The translations under genes and the position numbers were made by a program. Below are positions 9,151-17,209 of a stretch of DNA of 47,016 bases, one piece after another. Location of the stretch: NCBI GenBank assembly GCA_024277285.1, contig JAJRVM010000117.1:1-47016 (forward strand), read 5' to 3'. A model generated the notes under the pieces. That model saw nothing but the letters and a program-made list of their open reading frames with translations, was not told where the DNA came from and searched no databases. This DNA comes from Planctomycetota bacterium (GTDB taxonomy: Bacteria > Planctomycetota > Planctomycetia > Pirellulales > Pirellulaceae). Within the stretch, counting starts at the first letter, position 1. Each line of letters begins with the position of its first letter.

Positions 9151-9249
9151 AGGAGCAGATTGAAGCCGAAGATCGCTTGGGCTTGCTCCGCAATCGAGGT
9201 TGAAATCAATCCGGATGTGCGTTGAGAACCATTTTCAAGACACGTTCTG
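9151..9249 (+). repeat. Dispersed intergenic repeat, copy 1 (upstream of the CPBP gene)
   Basis: This stretch matches, in the gene-sense direction, the minus strand of 32545-32660 in front of sucC. Shared landmarks in order are GGAGC, GCCGAAGATC, CTTGGG, TGCTCC, CAATCGAGGTTGAAATC, TGTGCGTTG, GAACCATTTTCAA and ACACGTTCTG. Identity looks high by eye (most positions). Both copies lie just upstream of a gene and point toward it. Confidence 0.85.
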
Positions 9250-9278
9250 GAGATTCGCCGCGTTCTGAGGATTCGCCG
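9243..9278. repeat. 18-bp tandem pair
   Basis: CGTTCTGGAGATTCGCCG at 9243-9260 is followed immediately by CGTTCTGAGGATTCGCCG at 9261-9278. The first unit overlaps the end of the dispersed repeat, so the duplication probably arose after that element was in place. Confidence 0.85.
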
Positions 9279-9317
9279 GAAGCCCAGCACGCCCCGCTTC
9301 GAAAGCAACCGATTCGT

Positions 9318-10394
9318 ATGCCTGACAAACCGCCTTTCGATTTTGATCACGAAGAACGAGACGAGAATCGGCCGAGCCAACCAGCTTCATCCGAATCACC
9401 TACCGCCGACGAAGACGCGCGCGGTGATTGCCCATACACCGAAGACGCGAACGCCGACATCGTGTTCCTCGGCGATTGCGTCGACACGCCATCGGACCGC
9501 GCCGAGATGGTCATGGATGCCGAACTTGTCGCTCCCCGGCGCCCGATGTGGCCAGCATTCGTCACCGTCATCGGCGCCATCGGCGTAGCGGTTATCCTCT
9601 CGACCCTTGCCCTGCTGGCCGCGGCTGCGATCACCGGCAATTTTCAGACACTTCGCAATCCGGAAACGCGTGTGGCGTGGATCAAGGACTTCAGCGGATC
9701 GAGCGCCGGACTGCTCGTTCTCGTCTTGCCCGGCCAGATTGCATTTGCCTTGTTCGCGATCGGCGGCGCACTATTATCACGCGACCGGTGGATCGACCGA
9801 CTGGGATTACGAAAAGGCCGACTTCCCACCTGGACATGGCCGTTATTTCTGATCGGTACGCCGATCATCGGCACGATTGGCGGTCAATTAATGTCCGGGG
9901 CATCGGACAAACCGAGTGAGTCGTTGAAGATGATCGAACAACTACTGCAGTTCGATTCGATTGGTTCGCTACTGACACTCCTGCTGCTGATCAGTTTTCT
10001 GCCAGGGGTCGTGGAAGAGCTTCTTTTTCGGGGCTTCCTGCAACGGCGACTCTTGACGCGTCTGCCGACCTCCGCCGCAATTATCATCTGTTCGGTCTTC
10101 TTCGCGGCAGCGCATATGGACCCCATCCACGCGCTGGGCGTATTGCCGCTTGGACTGTGGCTGGGCGTTGTCGCGTGGCGAGCCGATTCGATTTGGCCTG
10201 CCGTCTTGGGGCATATCGGCAATAACGCCTACGCGATTGTGCTGACAAAAGTGATGGGCACCGGCTCGAATATGGAGCAAGCCAACCCCGCCGTCATGCT
10301 CGTACTGGCAGCCAGCCTGTTGGCCTGCGCAGGTTGTATCGTCACCCTCATCGCCGCAGGCCCGACCGCGCGCAGTCAGCCGAACGAGAAGTAA
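9318..10394 (+). CDS. CPBP family intramembrane metalloprotease
   Basis: The product (358 aa from the ATG at 9318, MPDKPPFDFDHE) has an acidic N-terminal cytoplasmic region of about 75 residues followed by seven or so hydrophobic segments. The three CPBP (Abi/Rce1-like) signatures are present: EELLFRGFLQRR (EExxxR), FFAAAHMDP (FxxxH) and GHIGNNAY (HxxxN). These coordinate the metal and catalyse cleavage near the membrane. Substrates are unknown; relatives process prenylated or bacteriocin-type peptides or act in signalling. No good ribosome site is visible. Upstream in-frame codons are repeat DNA, so I excluded them. Confidence 0.9.
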   Translation: MPDKPPFDFDHEERDENRPSQPASSESPTADEDARGDCPYTEDANADIVFLGDCVDTPSDRAEMVMDAELVAPRRPMWPAFVTVIGAIGVAVILSTLALLAAAAITGNFQTLRNPETRVAWIKDFSGSSAGLLVLVLPGQIAFALFAIGGALLSRDRWIDRLGLRKGRLPTWTWPLFLIGTPIIGTIGGQLMSGASDKPSESLKMIEQLLQFDSIGSLLTLLLLISFLPGVVEELLFRGFLQRRLLTRLPTSAAIIICSVFFAAAHMDPIHALGVLPLGLWLGVVAWRADSIWPAVLGHIGNNAYAIVLTKVMGTGSNMEQANPAVMLVLAASLLACAGCIVTLIAAGPTARSQPNEK

Positions 10395-10500
10395 TAGACG
10401 CGGAACACCCGATGTGCACGTAATTGAACGGTCACAACGCGGGGTCAAGCGGCGTCAAGATATTGACTCTGCAGCGTCTCTTGCGACATCGGCGTTCCAG

Positions 10501-11130
10501 CTAGGCGAGCAATTGCGATTCGATGACCTGCAGAATCGACTCTGCCACATCCAGCTTGGGGCCTTCCACCGAAGCGATGATGCGGCCATCGCGGTCCATG
10601 ATCTCCACCGAGTTGCAATCGGCGTCGATCGCTTGTGGTCCATTCACGACCATCAGATCGCAGCTCTTTTTCTGCAGCTTGACCAAGGCGCGAAAACGTT
10701 GATCGTTCGTTTCCAACGCGAACCCGACGAACCACTGTCGGCGCCGTTTTCGCGCCGCAAGCGTCGCGACGATATCTGGGGTTTCAATCAATTCCAACCG
10801 CAACGGGTCCCCCGTCTTGGCGATCTTTTCCGCCGCGATCTGTTGTGGGCGATAGTCGCACGGCGCCGCTGCGGCGATCAAGCCATCGCACGTTCCGAAC
10901 TCGCGACAACAAGCTTCCAGCATCTGCTCGGTACTGACCACCGGGACTACGCGCGCCGACGCCGGATAGGTGACCTGGACCGGCCCACTCACAACAACCA
11001 CTTCATGGCCGAGCGACACGGCGGCCGCCGCCAAGGCGTTTCCCATGCGTCCACTCGACGCGTTGGTCAGGTAGCGAACCGGATCAAGATACTGCCGAGT
11101 GGGACCAGAAGTAATAAGAATGCGAGCCAT
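10501..11130 (-). CDS. coaB: Phosphopantothenate--cysteine ligase, stand-alone CoaB
   Basis: CoaB (209 aa) joins 4'-phosphopantothenate to cysteine using a nucleotide triphosphate in coenzyme A synthesis. Motifs are ILITSGPTRQYLDPVRYLTN with SSGRMG (about 4-29), AAAPCDYRP, the Lys of AAEKIAK, and VGFALET. In most bacteria this domain is fused behind CoaC. Here it is a separate gene 130 nt downstream of coaC on the same strand, ending in a normal stop. It has its own ATG and no remnant of the decarboxylase domain, so the split is real rather than a frameshift. Confidence 0.93.
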   Translation of the reverse strand: MARILITSGPTRQYLDPVRYLTNASSGRMGNALAAAAVSLGHEVVVVSGPVQVTYPASARVVPVVSTEQMLEACCREFGTCDGLIAAAAPCDYRPQQIAAEKIAKTGDPLRLELIETPDIVATLAARKRRRQWFVGFALETNDQRFRALVKLQKKSCDLMVVNGPQAIDADCNSVEIMDRDGRIIASVEGPKLDVAESILQVIESQLLA

Positions 11131-11260
11131 GGCGGTGCTGATGAAGAGTGGGTAATGGGAAACCGCTCAAAAGAACCTCGGGCTCACGGACGTGCGAACC
11201 GCATGACACCGCACATGGCGAGTGTTGCGCAAACCGTCCAGCGTCCATGCACCGCGTTTT

Positions 11261-11809
11261 TCACCGCATCGTTTCGAGTGCTTGCTCGATCTCCACTTGG
11301 ATACGGTCCGGCTCGGCCATGCGACCAGGTCCCTGGCGTCGACAGCTCAGCCAACCTTCGTCGGGGGTAATCACTTGCACCCCGTCCGCGACCAACTGCT
11401 GCACGTTGCGTTGCACTGCCGGCTTCGCCCACATGTCGGGATTCATGGCCGGTGCGATAAGGACCGGTCCGGCGAAGCAAAGAACGAGCGTCGACAGCAG
11501 ATCATCCGCGACGCCATGCGCTGCCTTGGCAAGGAAGTTAGCGGTAGCCGGCGCGACACAAAGCAGCTCAGCGCGCTGCGCCAATTCGATGTGCGGTGCC
11601 AAGGGAAAACGCTCGGGATCGACCACCTTGGTGGCCACCGGGCGTCCGGTCAGCGCGGCAAACGTCGCAGCGCCGACAAACTGGCGCGCCGCGTCGCTCA
11701 TCGCAACACTGACCTTGGCTCCACCTTGCACAAGCTGGCTGACCAAAGCCGCCGCCTTGTAGGCAGCGATGCCACCGGTAACTCCAATCAAAATCTCACG
11801 GTCTTGCAT
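11261..11809 (-). CDS. coaC: Phosphopantothenoylcysteine decarboxylase, stand-alone CoaC
   Basis: CoaC (182 aa) is a flavoprotein that decarboxylates phosphopantothenoylcysteine to phosphopantetheine. The HFCD-family fold starts with ILIGVTGGIAAYKAAAL. The catalytic-type His is in APHIELAQRA (about 93-96), followed by VAPATANFLAK, and the substrate clamp PAMNPDMW is intact. It ends shortly after the flavoprotein domain, and CoaB is encoded separately downstream. It follows rpoZ by 17 nt in the yicC-gmk-rpoZ-coaC-coaB cluster. Confidence 0.94.
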   Translation of the reverse strand: MQDREILIGVTGGIAAYKAAALVSQLVQGGAKVSVAMSDAARQFVGAATFAALTGRPVATKVVDPERFPLAPHIELAQRAELLCVAPATANFLAKAAHGVADDLLSTLVLCFAGPVLIAPAMNPDMWAKPAVQRNVQQLVADGVQVITPDEGWLSCRRQGPGRMAEPDRIQVEIEQALETMR

Positions 11810-11826
11810 AGCTCACGGTGTTGTGG

Positions 11827-12090
11827 TCAAACGTCCAACGGATTGAATTCCGGAGCCCCCCCGCTTTCGGGCAACTCGCCAGTAATCTTCACTTCATTCG
11901 AGGTGTCAAGATAGATCTTGTCCTGCATGATTTCCTGCAGCACGACGGACATTTTGTCGCCGGTGTCCAAGTCGACCAGCGCTCGGCTGCCGGCATTTAG
12001 CTGCACGAGTCGTTTTTGAATCAATGTCGACAGCTTGAACCGTCCCCCAACTTTATTGACAACTTCTGCTTCTTTTAGTTCTTCAAGCAT
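11827..12090 (-). CDS. rpoZ: DNA-directed RNA polymerase omega subunit
   Basis: Omega (87 aa from [12 protein letters not shown]) helps assemble RNA polymerase by binding the beta-prime C-terminus. The stretch [18 protein letters not shown] matches the conserved N-terminal omega helix region, though it is more divergent than proteobacterial RpoZ. I chose the ATG at 12090: GGCGGAG precedes it and it sits 4 nt after the gmk stop. A longer in-frame reading to 12132 would overlap gmk. The location between gmk and coaC is the classical gmk-rpoZ arrangement, which strongly supports the call. Confidence 0.88.
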   Translation of the reverse strand: MLEELKEAEVVNKVGGRFKLSTLIQKRLVQLNAGSRALVDLDTGDKMSVVLQEIMQDKIYLDTSNEVKITGELPESGGAPEFNPLDV

Positions 12091-12094
12091 GCAG

Positions 12095-12670
12095 TCATTC
12101 TCCGCCTTGTTTGAGGATTTCGCATATTTCATCCACCGCGCGCCGCACCGAATCGTTTACCACTTCATACTGGTACTTGTCGACGAAGGTCATTTCCTGG
12201 CAAGCGACTTCGAGCCGGCGGGCCAACGATTCGGGCGTCTCCGAGCCGCGCTCGCGCAACCGCTTTTCGAGCTCCGCCATGGAACCAGGATGAATGAAGA
12301 TGGTAATCGCATCGGGCACCTGCTGCAAAACCGCAAATGCCCCGGTGACGTCGATCTCCAACAGCACAATACTTCCTTGCGCCAAACCGGCAGTCACTTC
12401 ATTGCGCAAAGTTCCATACCAGTCGCCACGCCCGTACACCTCTTTGCATTCCAAAAAATCGCCACGGTCGCGGCGTTGTTGAAACTCGTCGTGCGACAAG
12501 AAATGGTAATCCTCGCCGTCTCGCTCCCCCTGACGACACGCGCGCGTCGTTGCCGAAACACTCAGTTTGAGTGGCGCGGGACAGACTTTCAACAACCGCC
12601 TGACTACCGTCGACTTCCCTGCCCCGGAAGGTCCGGAGATAATCACTAATTTTCCAGCATTCGCATTCAT
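12095..12670 (-). CDS. gmk: Guanylate kinase
   Basis: Gmk (191 aa) phosphorylates GMP to GDP with ATP. The P-loop [11 protein letters not shown] lies at 10-20. The GMP-binding segment follows ([21 protein letters not shown]), with [16 protein letters not shown] and the [11 protein letters not shown] strand. Length is normal. Its ATG overlaps the yicC stop in an ATGA junction, so translation of the two is probably coupled. rpoZ follows after 4 nt. Confidence 0.96.
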   Translation of the reverse strand: MNANAGKLVIISGPSGAGKSTVVRRLLKVCPAPLKLSVSATTRACRQGERDGEDYHFLSHDEFQQRRDRGDFLECKEVYGRGDWYGTLRNEVTAGLAQGSIVLLEIDVTGAFAVLQQVPDAITIFIHPGSMAELEKRLRERGSETPESLARRLEVACQEMTFVDKYQYEVVNDSVRRAVDEICEILKQGGE

Positions 12671-13551
12671 TCGATGTTCTGAATCATCTCCCGCATGCGT
12701 TCGATCATCGCCTTGACTTCGACCACGTGCCCCGCGATAGCCGCATCATTGGCCTTTGAGCCGATTGTATTGGCTTCGCGAAACATCTCTTGGGTCAAGA
12801 AATCGAGCTTGCGTCCGCTGCTCTCCGGCAACTGCGCAATGGTCTGAAATTGATCGATGTGGCTGCGCAGTCGCACCAACTCCTCCGAAATGTCACTCCG
12901 CTCAGCAAACGAACCGACCTCGCGCACGACATCCGACGGCTCAATCTGGACCTCGTGCTCAGCCAGAATTTTATTGAGCCGCTCGGTCAATCGAGCGCGA
13001 TAGGCTTCGGCGACCAACGGTGCCCGCTTGGCAATATGGTCGAGTTGTTCAAGAATCGCCTTGCCATTTGACGCCAGGTCATCGGCCATCGCACGGCCTT
13101 CATCGCGGCGCATCTGGTCCAGATTGCGTAACGCCTCGGTCAGCGTTTGCTCGATGATCGGCCAATCCGCTTCGCTGCATGCCGACGAGGCGGCCTGTTC
13201 GTCGACCACTCCGGGCAGTCCCAAGAGTGCTTCCAGGTGAACCGACTCGGCCACATGAAGCTTATCGCAAAGCGATTCAAGCTGTTCGCGATACCCCTTC
13301 AATACCGAACCATTTAGCTGGTAACGGTCGGGCGTCGACTCGCGGTCAATGCGCACCGCGATCTGTACCGTACCACGGCGGATGCGCTTGCGCACCACCG
13401 CTTCGATACGCGGCTCCAACGCCAAAAAACACTCACCCGCACGCACTGACAGCTTGAAATATCGGCTATTGAGCGTGCGCACTTCCACCGCCGTGGACAG
13501 ATCGCCCCGCCGTGTGTGCGCTTCACCGTGGCCTGTCATGCTGAGGAGCAA
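12667..13551 (-). CDS. YicC family protein (endoribonuclease-type)
   Basis: This 294-residue protein has both conserved YicC ends: N-terminal MLLSMTGHGEA with EVRTLNSRYFKL, and C-terminal GRKLDFLTQEMFREANTIGSKA, which carries conserved acidic and polar residues. Some YicC proteins are reported to act as endoribonucleases on small RNAs; the activity here is inferred only from family membership. It heads the yicC-gmk-rpoZ-coaC-coaB cluster and overlaps gmk by 4 nt, the same neighbourhood as in many bacteria. Confidence 0.93.
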   Translation of the reverse strand: MLLSMTGHGEAHTRRGDLSTAVEVRTLNSRYFKLSVRAGECFLALEPRIEAVVRKRIRRGTVQIAVRIDRESTPDRYQLNGSVLKGYREQLESLCDKLHVAESVHLEALLGLPGVVDEQAASSACSEADWPIIEQTLTEALRNLDQMRRDEGRAMADDLASNGKAILEQLDHIAKRAPLVAEAYRARLTERLNKILAEHEVQIEPSDVVREVGSFAERSDISEELVRLRSHIDQFQTIAQLPESSGRKLDFLTQEMFREANTIGSKANDAAIAGHVVEVKAMIERMREMIQNIE

Positions 13552-13792
13552 GGCAAAGCACCCCCTAAGTCGCGGAACGAGTAGTCCAGTGGTCAGAAGC
13601 CGAGTTGTGCGAAGAGCATTCTAGCAAGCCGCTCCCGTAAACTCCCGTCATCTGTGGGACGACACTCGTCCCGATGCATGAGATAAAGCACGGATACCTC
13701 ATGTTCAATTCAACTAAGCAGTCCAAACCCAACAGCGTCTCACGAACGCGGTACTGGCGCGGGCCATCGGTGTTCATCATGCGCGAGTCGCA

Positions 13793-14326
13793 TCACTTGT
13801 CGGACGGCTTCTCATTACCCGCACTCGCCGGCGACTCAGCCTTGACCGCACCCGCCTCCTTCGACTCGACGGCATCGGTGCTCGCCGCAGCCTTATCACG
13901 CGTGGCAGCCTTTTCGTCCTTTGGAGCCTTTTCGGCCTTATCGCCCGTGGCTGACATGCCGCCGGTAGTTTCCTTAACCGAGCTGGCCGTCTTGTCGGCA
14001 GCCGTCTCCTTTGAATCCTTGTCCTTATCGGTCGATTCGATCGTCGTGTACTCCTTGCCCTCGCCACCATCACGAGCGGTAGCGCGCTTTTGAGGATTGA
14101 GCACCAAGATAGCCGCGATACAGACCAGAATCCAGATCGTGGCCACGACGATGGTAATGCGTGTGAACAAGTCGCCAGCCTTCGTGCCGAACGCACTCTG
14201 GCCGCCCATCCCACCCAAGGCGCCGGACAACCCGCCCCCTCGGCCGCGCTGCACCAGCACGAGCAGAATCAAGAACAACGCGATCGCGAACATCACAACG
14301 CCAAAGAGAATAGTAAGAGCCGTCAT
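13793..14326 (-). CDS. secG: SecG-like preprotein translocase subunit with long charged tail
   Basis: The product is 177 residues. Residues 1-70 are SecG-like: a first membrane helix (LTILFGVVMFAIALFLILLVLVQ), the QRGRGGGLSGALGG loop, FGTKAGDLFTRIT and a second membrane helix (IVVATIWILVCIAAILV). SecG assists SecYE in protein export. Residues 75-177 form a low-complexity tail rich in Lys, Glu, Asp and Ala (KDKDSKETAADKTAS type), more than doubling the usual length. A similar tail style is seen on rpsA, rpsP and dnaK products here. AAGGAAG supports the ATG. tpiA lies 72 nt upstream. Confidence 0.92.
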   Translation of the reverse strand: MTALTILFGVVMFAIALFLILLVLVQRGRGGGLSGALGGMGGQSAFGTKAGDLFTRITIVVATIWILVCIAAILVLNPQKRATARDGGEGKEYTTIESTDKDKDSKETAADKTASSVKETTGGMSATGDKAEKAPKDEKAATRDKAAASTDAVESKEAGAVKAESPASAGNEKPSDK

Positions 14327-14398
14327 CGCACTGAGCTTCCTTCACTCGAAACGATTGAATTTAATTCCTGCGCCACCCGAGCCCATCGAGGCCGATGC

Positions 14399-15160
14399 TC
14401 ACGCACCTGGAGCGCCCTTTACAATCCCTAAAAAGCTATCTGCTTTCAATGCGGCACCACCCACCAATGCCCCGTCGATATTGTCTTGTGACAACAACTC
14501 CTCCGCATTGTCTGGCTTGACGCTGCCGCCGTATTGAATTCGCACAGCCTGGGCAGTCGCCGCATTGTAGCTGGTTTCGAGAAGCCTGCGAAGGTCGGCA
14601 TGCACCTCTTCCGCTTCGGCGGGGCTCGCCACTTTGCCGGTCCCAATCGCCCAAACGGGTTCGTAAGCAATCACAATCCCCTGCACTTGCGCGGCGGTCA
14701 AATCGGCCAACGAGCCGCTGAACTGCCCACTCACCACGGCTTTCGTCTTGCCCGCCTCGCGATCAGCCAGCGTTTCTCCGACGCAAACGATGGGAATCAG
14801 CCCGAGCTCCAACGCAACCTTGACCTTACGGTTCACGTCCTGATCGGTTTCCCCCATCACGTGGCGACGTTCACTATGCCCCAAAATCACATAACGACAC
14901 TGCAAGTCCAACAGCATGGCCCCGCTGGTTTCGCCGGTGAATGCCCCGCTCGGCTCGAAATACATGTTTTGTGCCCCCAAAGCAATCGTCGAGCCTTGGA
15001 CTGCGGTGCCAACCGCATCGAGATAGACACTGGGAGGACAAATCGCCAGATCGACATGTGCGGCCAACTCGGCCTGACGTGCGATATCGGTCGCCAAAGC
15101 CACTGCCTCGGACCGAGTCAGGTTCATTTTCCAGTTGCCGGCAATGAATGGGCGTCTCAC
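14399..15160 (-). CDS. tpiA: Triosephosphate isomerase
   Basis: TpiA (253 aa) interconverts dihydroxyacetone phosphate and glyceraldehyde 3-phosphate. The start is the GTG at 15160, preceded by AAAGGAGGAG; the protein then opens RRPFIAGNWKMN. The catalytic residues are visible: Lys in GNWKMN, His in YVILGHSERR and Glu in AYEPVWAIGTG. The phosphate-binding GGSVKPDN and GALVGGAAL motifs close the barrel. Upstream in-frame sequence to 15301 has no family similarity and is not included. Followed by secG, a common pairing. Confidence 0.97.
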   Translation of the reverse strand: MRRPFIAGNWKMNLTRSEAVALATDIARQAELAAHVDLAICPPSVYLDAVGTAVQGSTIALGAQNMYFEPSGAFTGETSGAMLLDLQCRYVILGHSERRHVMGETDQDVNRKVKVALELGLIPIVCVGETLADREAGKTKAVVSGQFSGSLADLTAAQVQGIVIAYEPVWAIGTGKVASPAEAEEVHADLRRLLETSYNAATAQAVRIQYGGSVKPDNAEELLSQDNIDGALVGGAALKADSFLGIVKGAPGA

Positions 15161-15515
15161 TGCGATACTCCTCCTTTGGGGGTGCGTTGAACGTAGGATC
15201 TCGCTCCGGTCGAGCGAACTCGCGCGGGCAAGTCTGCGCCACTTGAGCCACAAACGGGTGTGCCGCCAACGAGTGTCTTGGGGGGCGCCATTGCGAATCA
15301 CTTAGCACACAAACTGCAGGTGCGCTGCACTGTGTGACAGTGGTGTCTGATAACGTTGAATCCCGTAGTCTAGCAGTGGACCCTCATACCGTCGAGGGTC
15401 CCACCACGGCCTGTGAGACCGACGCGGGTCACGTTGGTTTGCCGACGTCGCCCGCGCCGTGCGTACCTCACCATGCAGGAAAACGGCGGTCGCATCACAA
15501 CACAAGGGGAAGGCA

Positions 15516-16646
15516 CTAATCGACCGGCAAGGTCGCCGGGTAGGATCCCAACACTTCGAGTCGCGCCGTCTTTTTTGCCAAAGCCGTCAAAGCACGTTCA
15601 GCCCGAGCCTCGTCGGGATGCCCCTGGAATTCAACAAAAAACACGTACTCGTTGAGCGTTTCCCGCATCGGGAAAGACTCGATCCAAGTCAGATTCAGGT
15701 TATTTCGCTTAAAAACGGTCATGACGTCCGCCAGTGCGCCAGATTGGTGCGGCAGCTCGAACATGAGCGACGTCTTGTCGTTCCCCGTCGGCGCCGCCCC
15801 CTGGTCACCAATCACCGCAAAACGGGTCACGTTGTTCGGATTGTCTTCAATGTTTTTGGCGATAAAGCCAAGTTCGTAGTTCATGGCCGCTTGACGACTG
15901 GCAATGGCCGCGACCCCAGGTTGTTCAGCCGCCAATCGAGCCGCCGCCGTGGTGCTCGCGGTCTCGACCGTGCGTACATCGGGCAGATGTTGCGCCAGCC
16001 AGGCACGACACTGGGAGAGCGCCTGCGGCTTGCTGCAGACCTCCGTTATCTCCGCGCGACGGCACTTGCCGAGCAGGTGGTGATGAATTCGCAATTGGAC
16101 CTCGCCACAGATACGCAGCGGAAACCGCGCGAACATGTCGAGTGTGTCGGTCACCCGCCCATCCGTCGAATTCTCGATCGGCACCAGACCAAAATCGACT
16201 TGCTCCCGATTCAGTGCGTCAAACACGGCGGGGATCGTTGCCACCGCCACAAGCTCTGCACTGGTGCCGAATTGCTGGACCGCCGCCAAATGACTGTAGC
16301 TAAACTCGGGGCCCAGATAGCTAACGCGCACCTCCTTGAGCAGCCGCCGCGTCCCGCTAAGCAGCTCGCGGAATACCGCCCCGACGGCCTCGTCTGCAAG
16401 CGGACCACGATTCACCTTTTCAACCCGCAGAAGACACGCTCGGTCGCTCTCCAACAACCTCGCCCCGCGCACCGAACCACCCTCACCGCACTCGGCCGCG
16501 CGTTGCACGGCGTGGGCACGCTCATTGAGCAACTTGACCAACTCGCGATCAAGCCGCTGAATTTGCTTTTCCCATTGCCCTGGCGTCATGGACCGCGCCG
16601 GTGCCATCGACCGCGAACTCGTTCGACCGCTCGTTTTCTTTGCCAT
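15516..16646 (-). CDS. pheA: Bifunctional chorismate mutase / prephenate dehydratase (P-protein)
   Basis: The 376-residue product would convert chorismate via prephenate to phenylpyruvate for phenylalanine synthesis. Domains in order: a basic leader of about 20 residues; a chorismate-mutase helix bundle starting QIQRLDRELVKLLNERA (about 28-105); a dehydratase domain from VSYLGPEFSYSH with VPIENSTDGRV and NVTRFAVIG; and an ACT domain, TSLMFELPHQSGALADV, with a TWIESFP loop in place of the more usual ESRP. The ACT domain suggests feedback inhibition by phenylalanine. It stands alone, about 355 nt upstream of tpiA. Confidence 0.95.
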   Translation of the reverse strand: MAKKTSGRTSSRSMAPARSMTPGQWEKQIQRLDRELVKLLNERAHAVQRAAECGEGGSVRGARLLESDRACLLRVEKVNRGPLADEAVGAVFRELLSGTRRLLKEVRVSYLGPEFSYSHLAAVQQFGTSAELVAVATIPAVFDALNREQVDFGLVPIENSTDGRVTDTLDMFARFPLRICGEVQLRIHHHLLGKCRRAEITEVCSKPQALSQCRAWLAQHLPDVRTVETASTTAAARLAAEQPGVAAIASRQAAMNYELGFIAKNIEDNPNNVTRFAVIGDQGAAPTGNDKTSLMFELPHQSGALADVMTVFKRNNLNLTWIESFPMRETLNEYVFFVEFQGHPDEARAERALTALAKKTARLEVLGSYPATLPVD

Positions 16647-17209
16647 TGCCTTGCCATTGGGGGTTGCTCGGCCGCTTCCGAGGCAGCCCCTGCTTCGGAT
16701 TGAGTGCGGACAAGGAATTGAAGAAACGCACTGCCGTTTTACCAGTAACCGTCAATGCGTGTCACCGGGGATGCGCAAAGGTGCCGTGCATGGCACTCAC
16801 TGCCTGCCGACGGCTGCGTTACCAATTTCGCACCGATCAACATGGTGACAAGTGCCGCGCGACCAAAAATGCCCCGCCACTTCCAGGGCTGCCAAAATGA
16901 CAGCCAGCAGCGACCGGGCGTCAAAGCGACACCAACACACCACGCCACATCAAGCCGCAACCTATTTACCGCACACACTTTACACAACGAGACACAGGCC
17001 AGGCCGCCACTGGCACGCCCTTTGCATCCTGCAAGCTGAAACACCGTGTCATGCGACAGTGTTGCGACCGTCCCACGGTCACTACAGCCCGCAGCGGTAC
17101 AAACGAGCCCTCTTTCGTCGAGTCGTCGCGACATACGCTTCATGTCTTCTCACGACCGCGAATAGGGCAGCCCGAAAACTCAGCAACGAAAATATACGAG
17201 GGAAACCTG
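16647..17209. other. Divergent intergenic region between pheA and dnaK
   Basis: This 563-bp spacer should carry the promoters of both divergent genes. I looked for the CIRCE inverted repeat (TTAGCACTC with spaced GAGTGCTAA) and did not find it. No convincing coding frame exists. Upstream in-frame codons of dnaK from 17051 lack family similarity. Confidence 0.5.

Larger units (their letters stand above)
8911..9317. other. Intergenic region with local tandem duplications and a dispersed repeat
   Basis: Contents are a 23-bp-period duplication with core GGGCGTTGCAATTTGCGC at 8995-9012 and GGGCGCTGGAATTTGCGC at 9018-9035, a dispersed repeat copy at 9151-9249, and an 18-bp tandem pair at 9243-9278. 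No coding frame seems real here. An in-frame extension of the next gene up to a TTG at 9222 would merely translate the repeats. Confidence 0.6.

Noticed and set aside
12091..12132. Longer start for rpoZ (14 extra residues)
   Set aside because: It would overlap gmk; the ATG at 12090 has a better ribosome site and fits family length.
15302..15515. Small minus-strand frame (67 codons) between tpiA and pheA
   Set aside because: No ribosome site or family resemblance; it is read as ordinary spacer.
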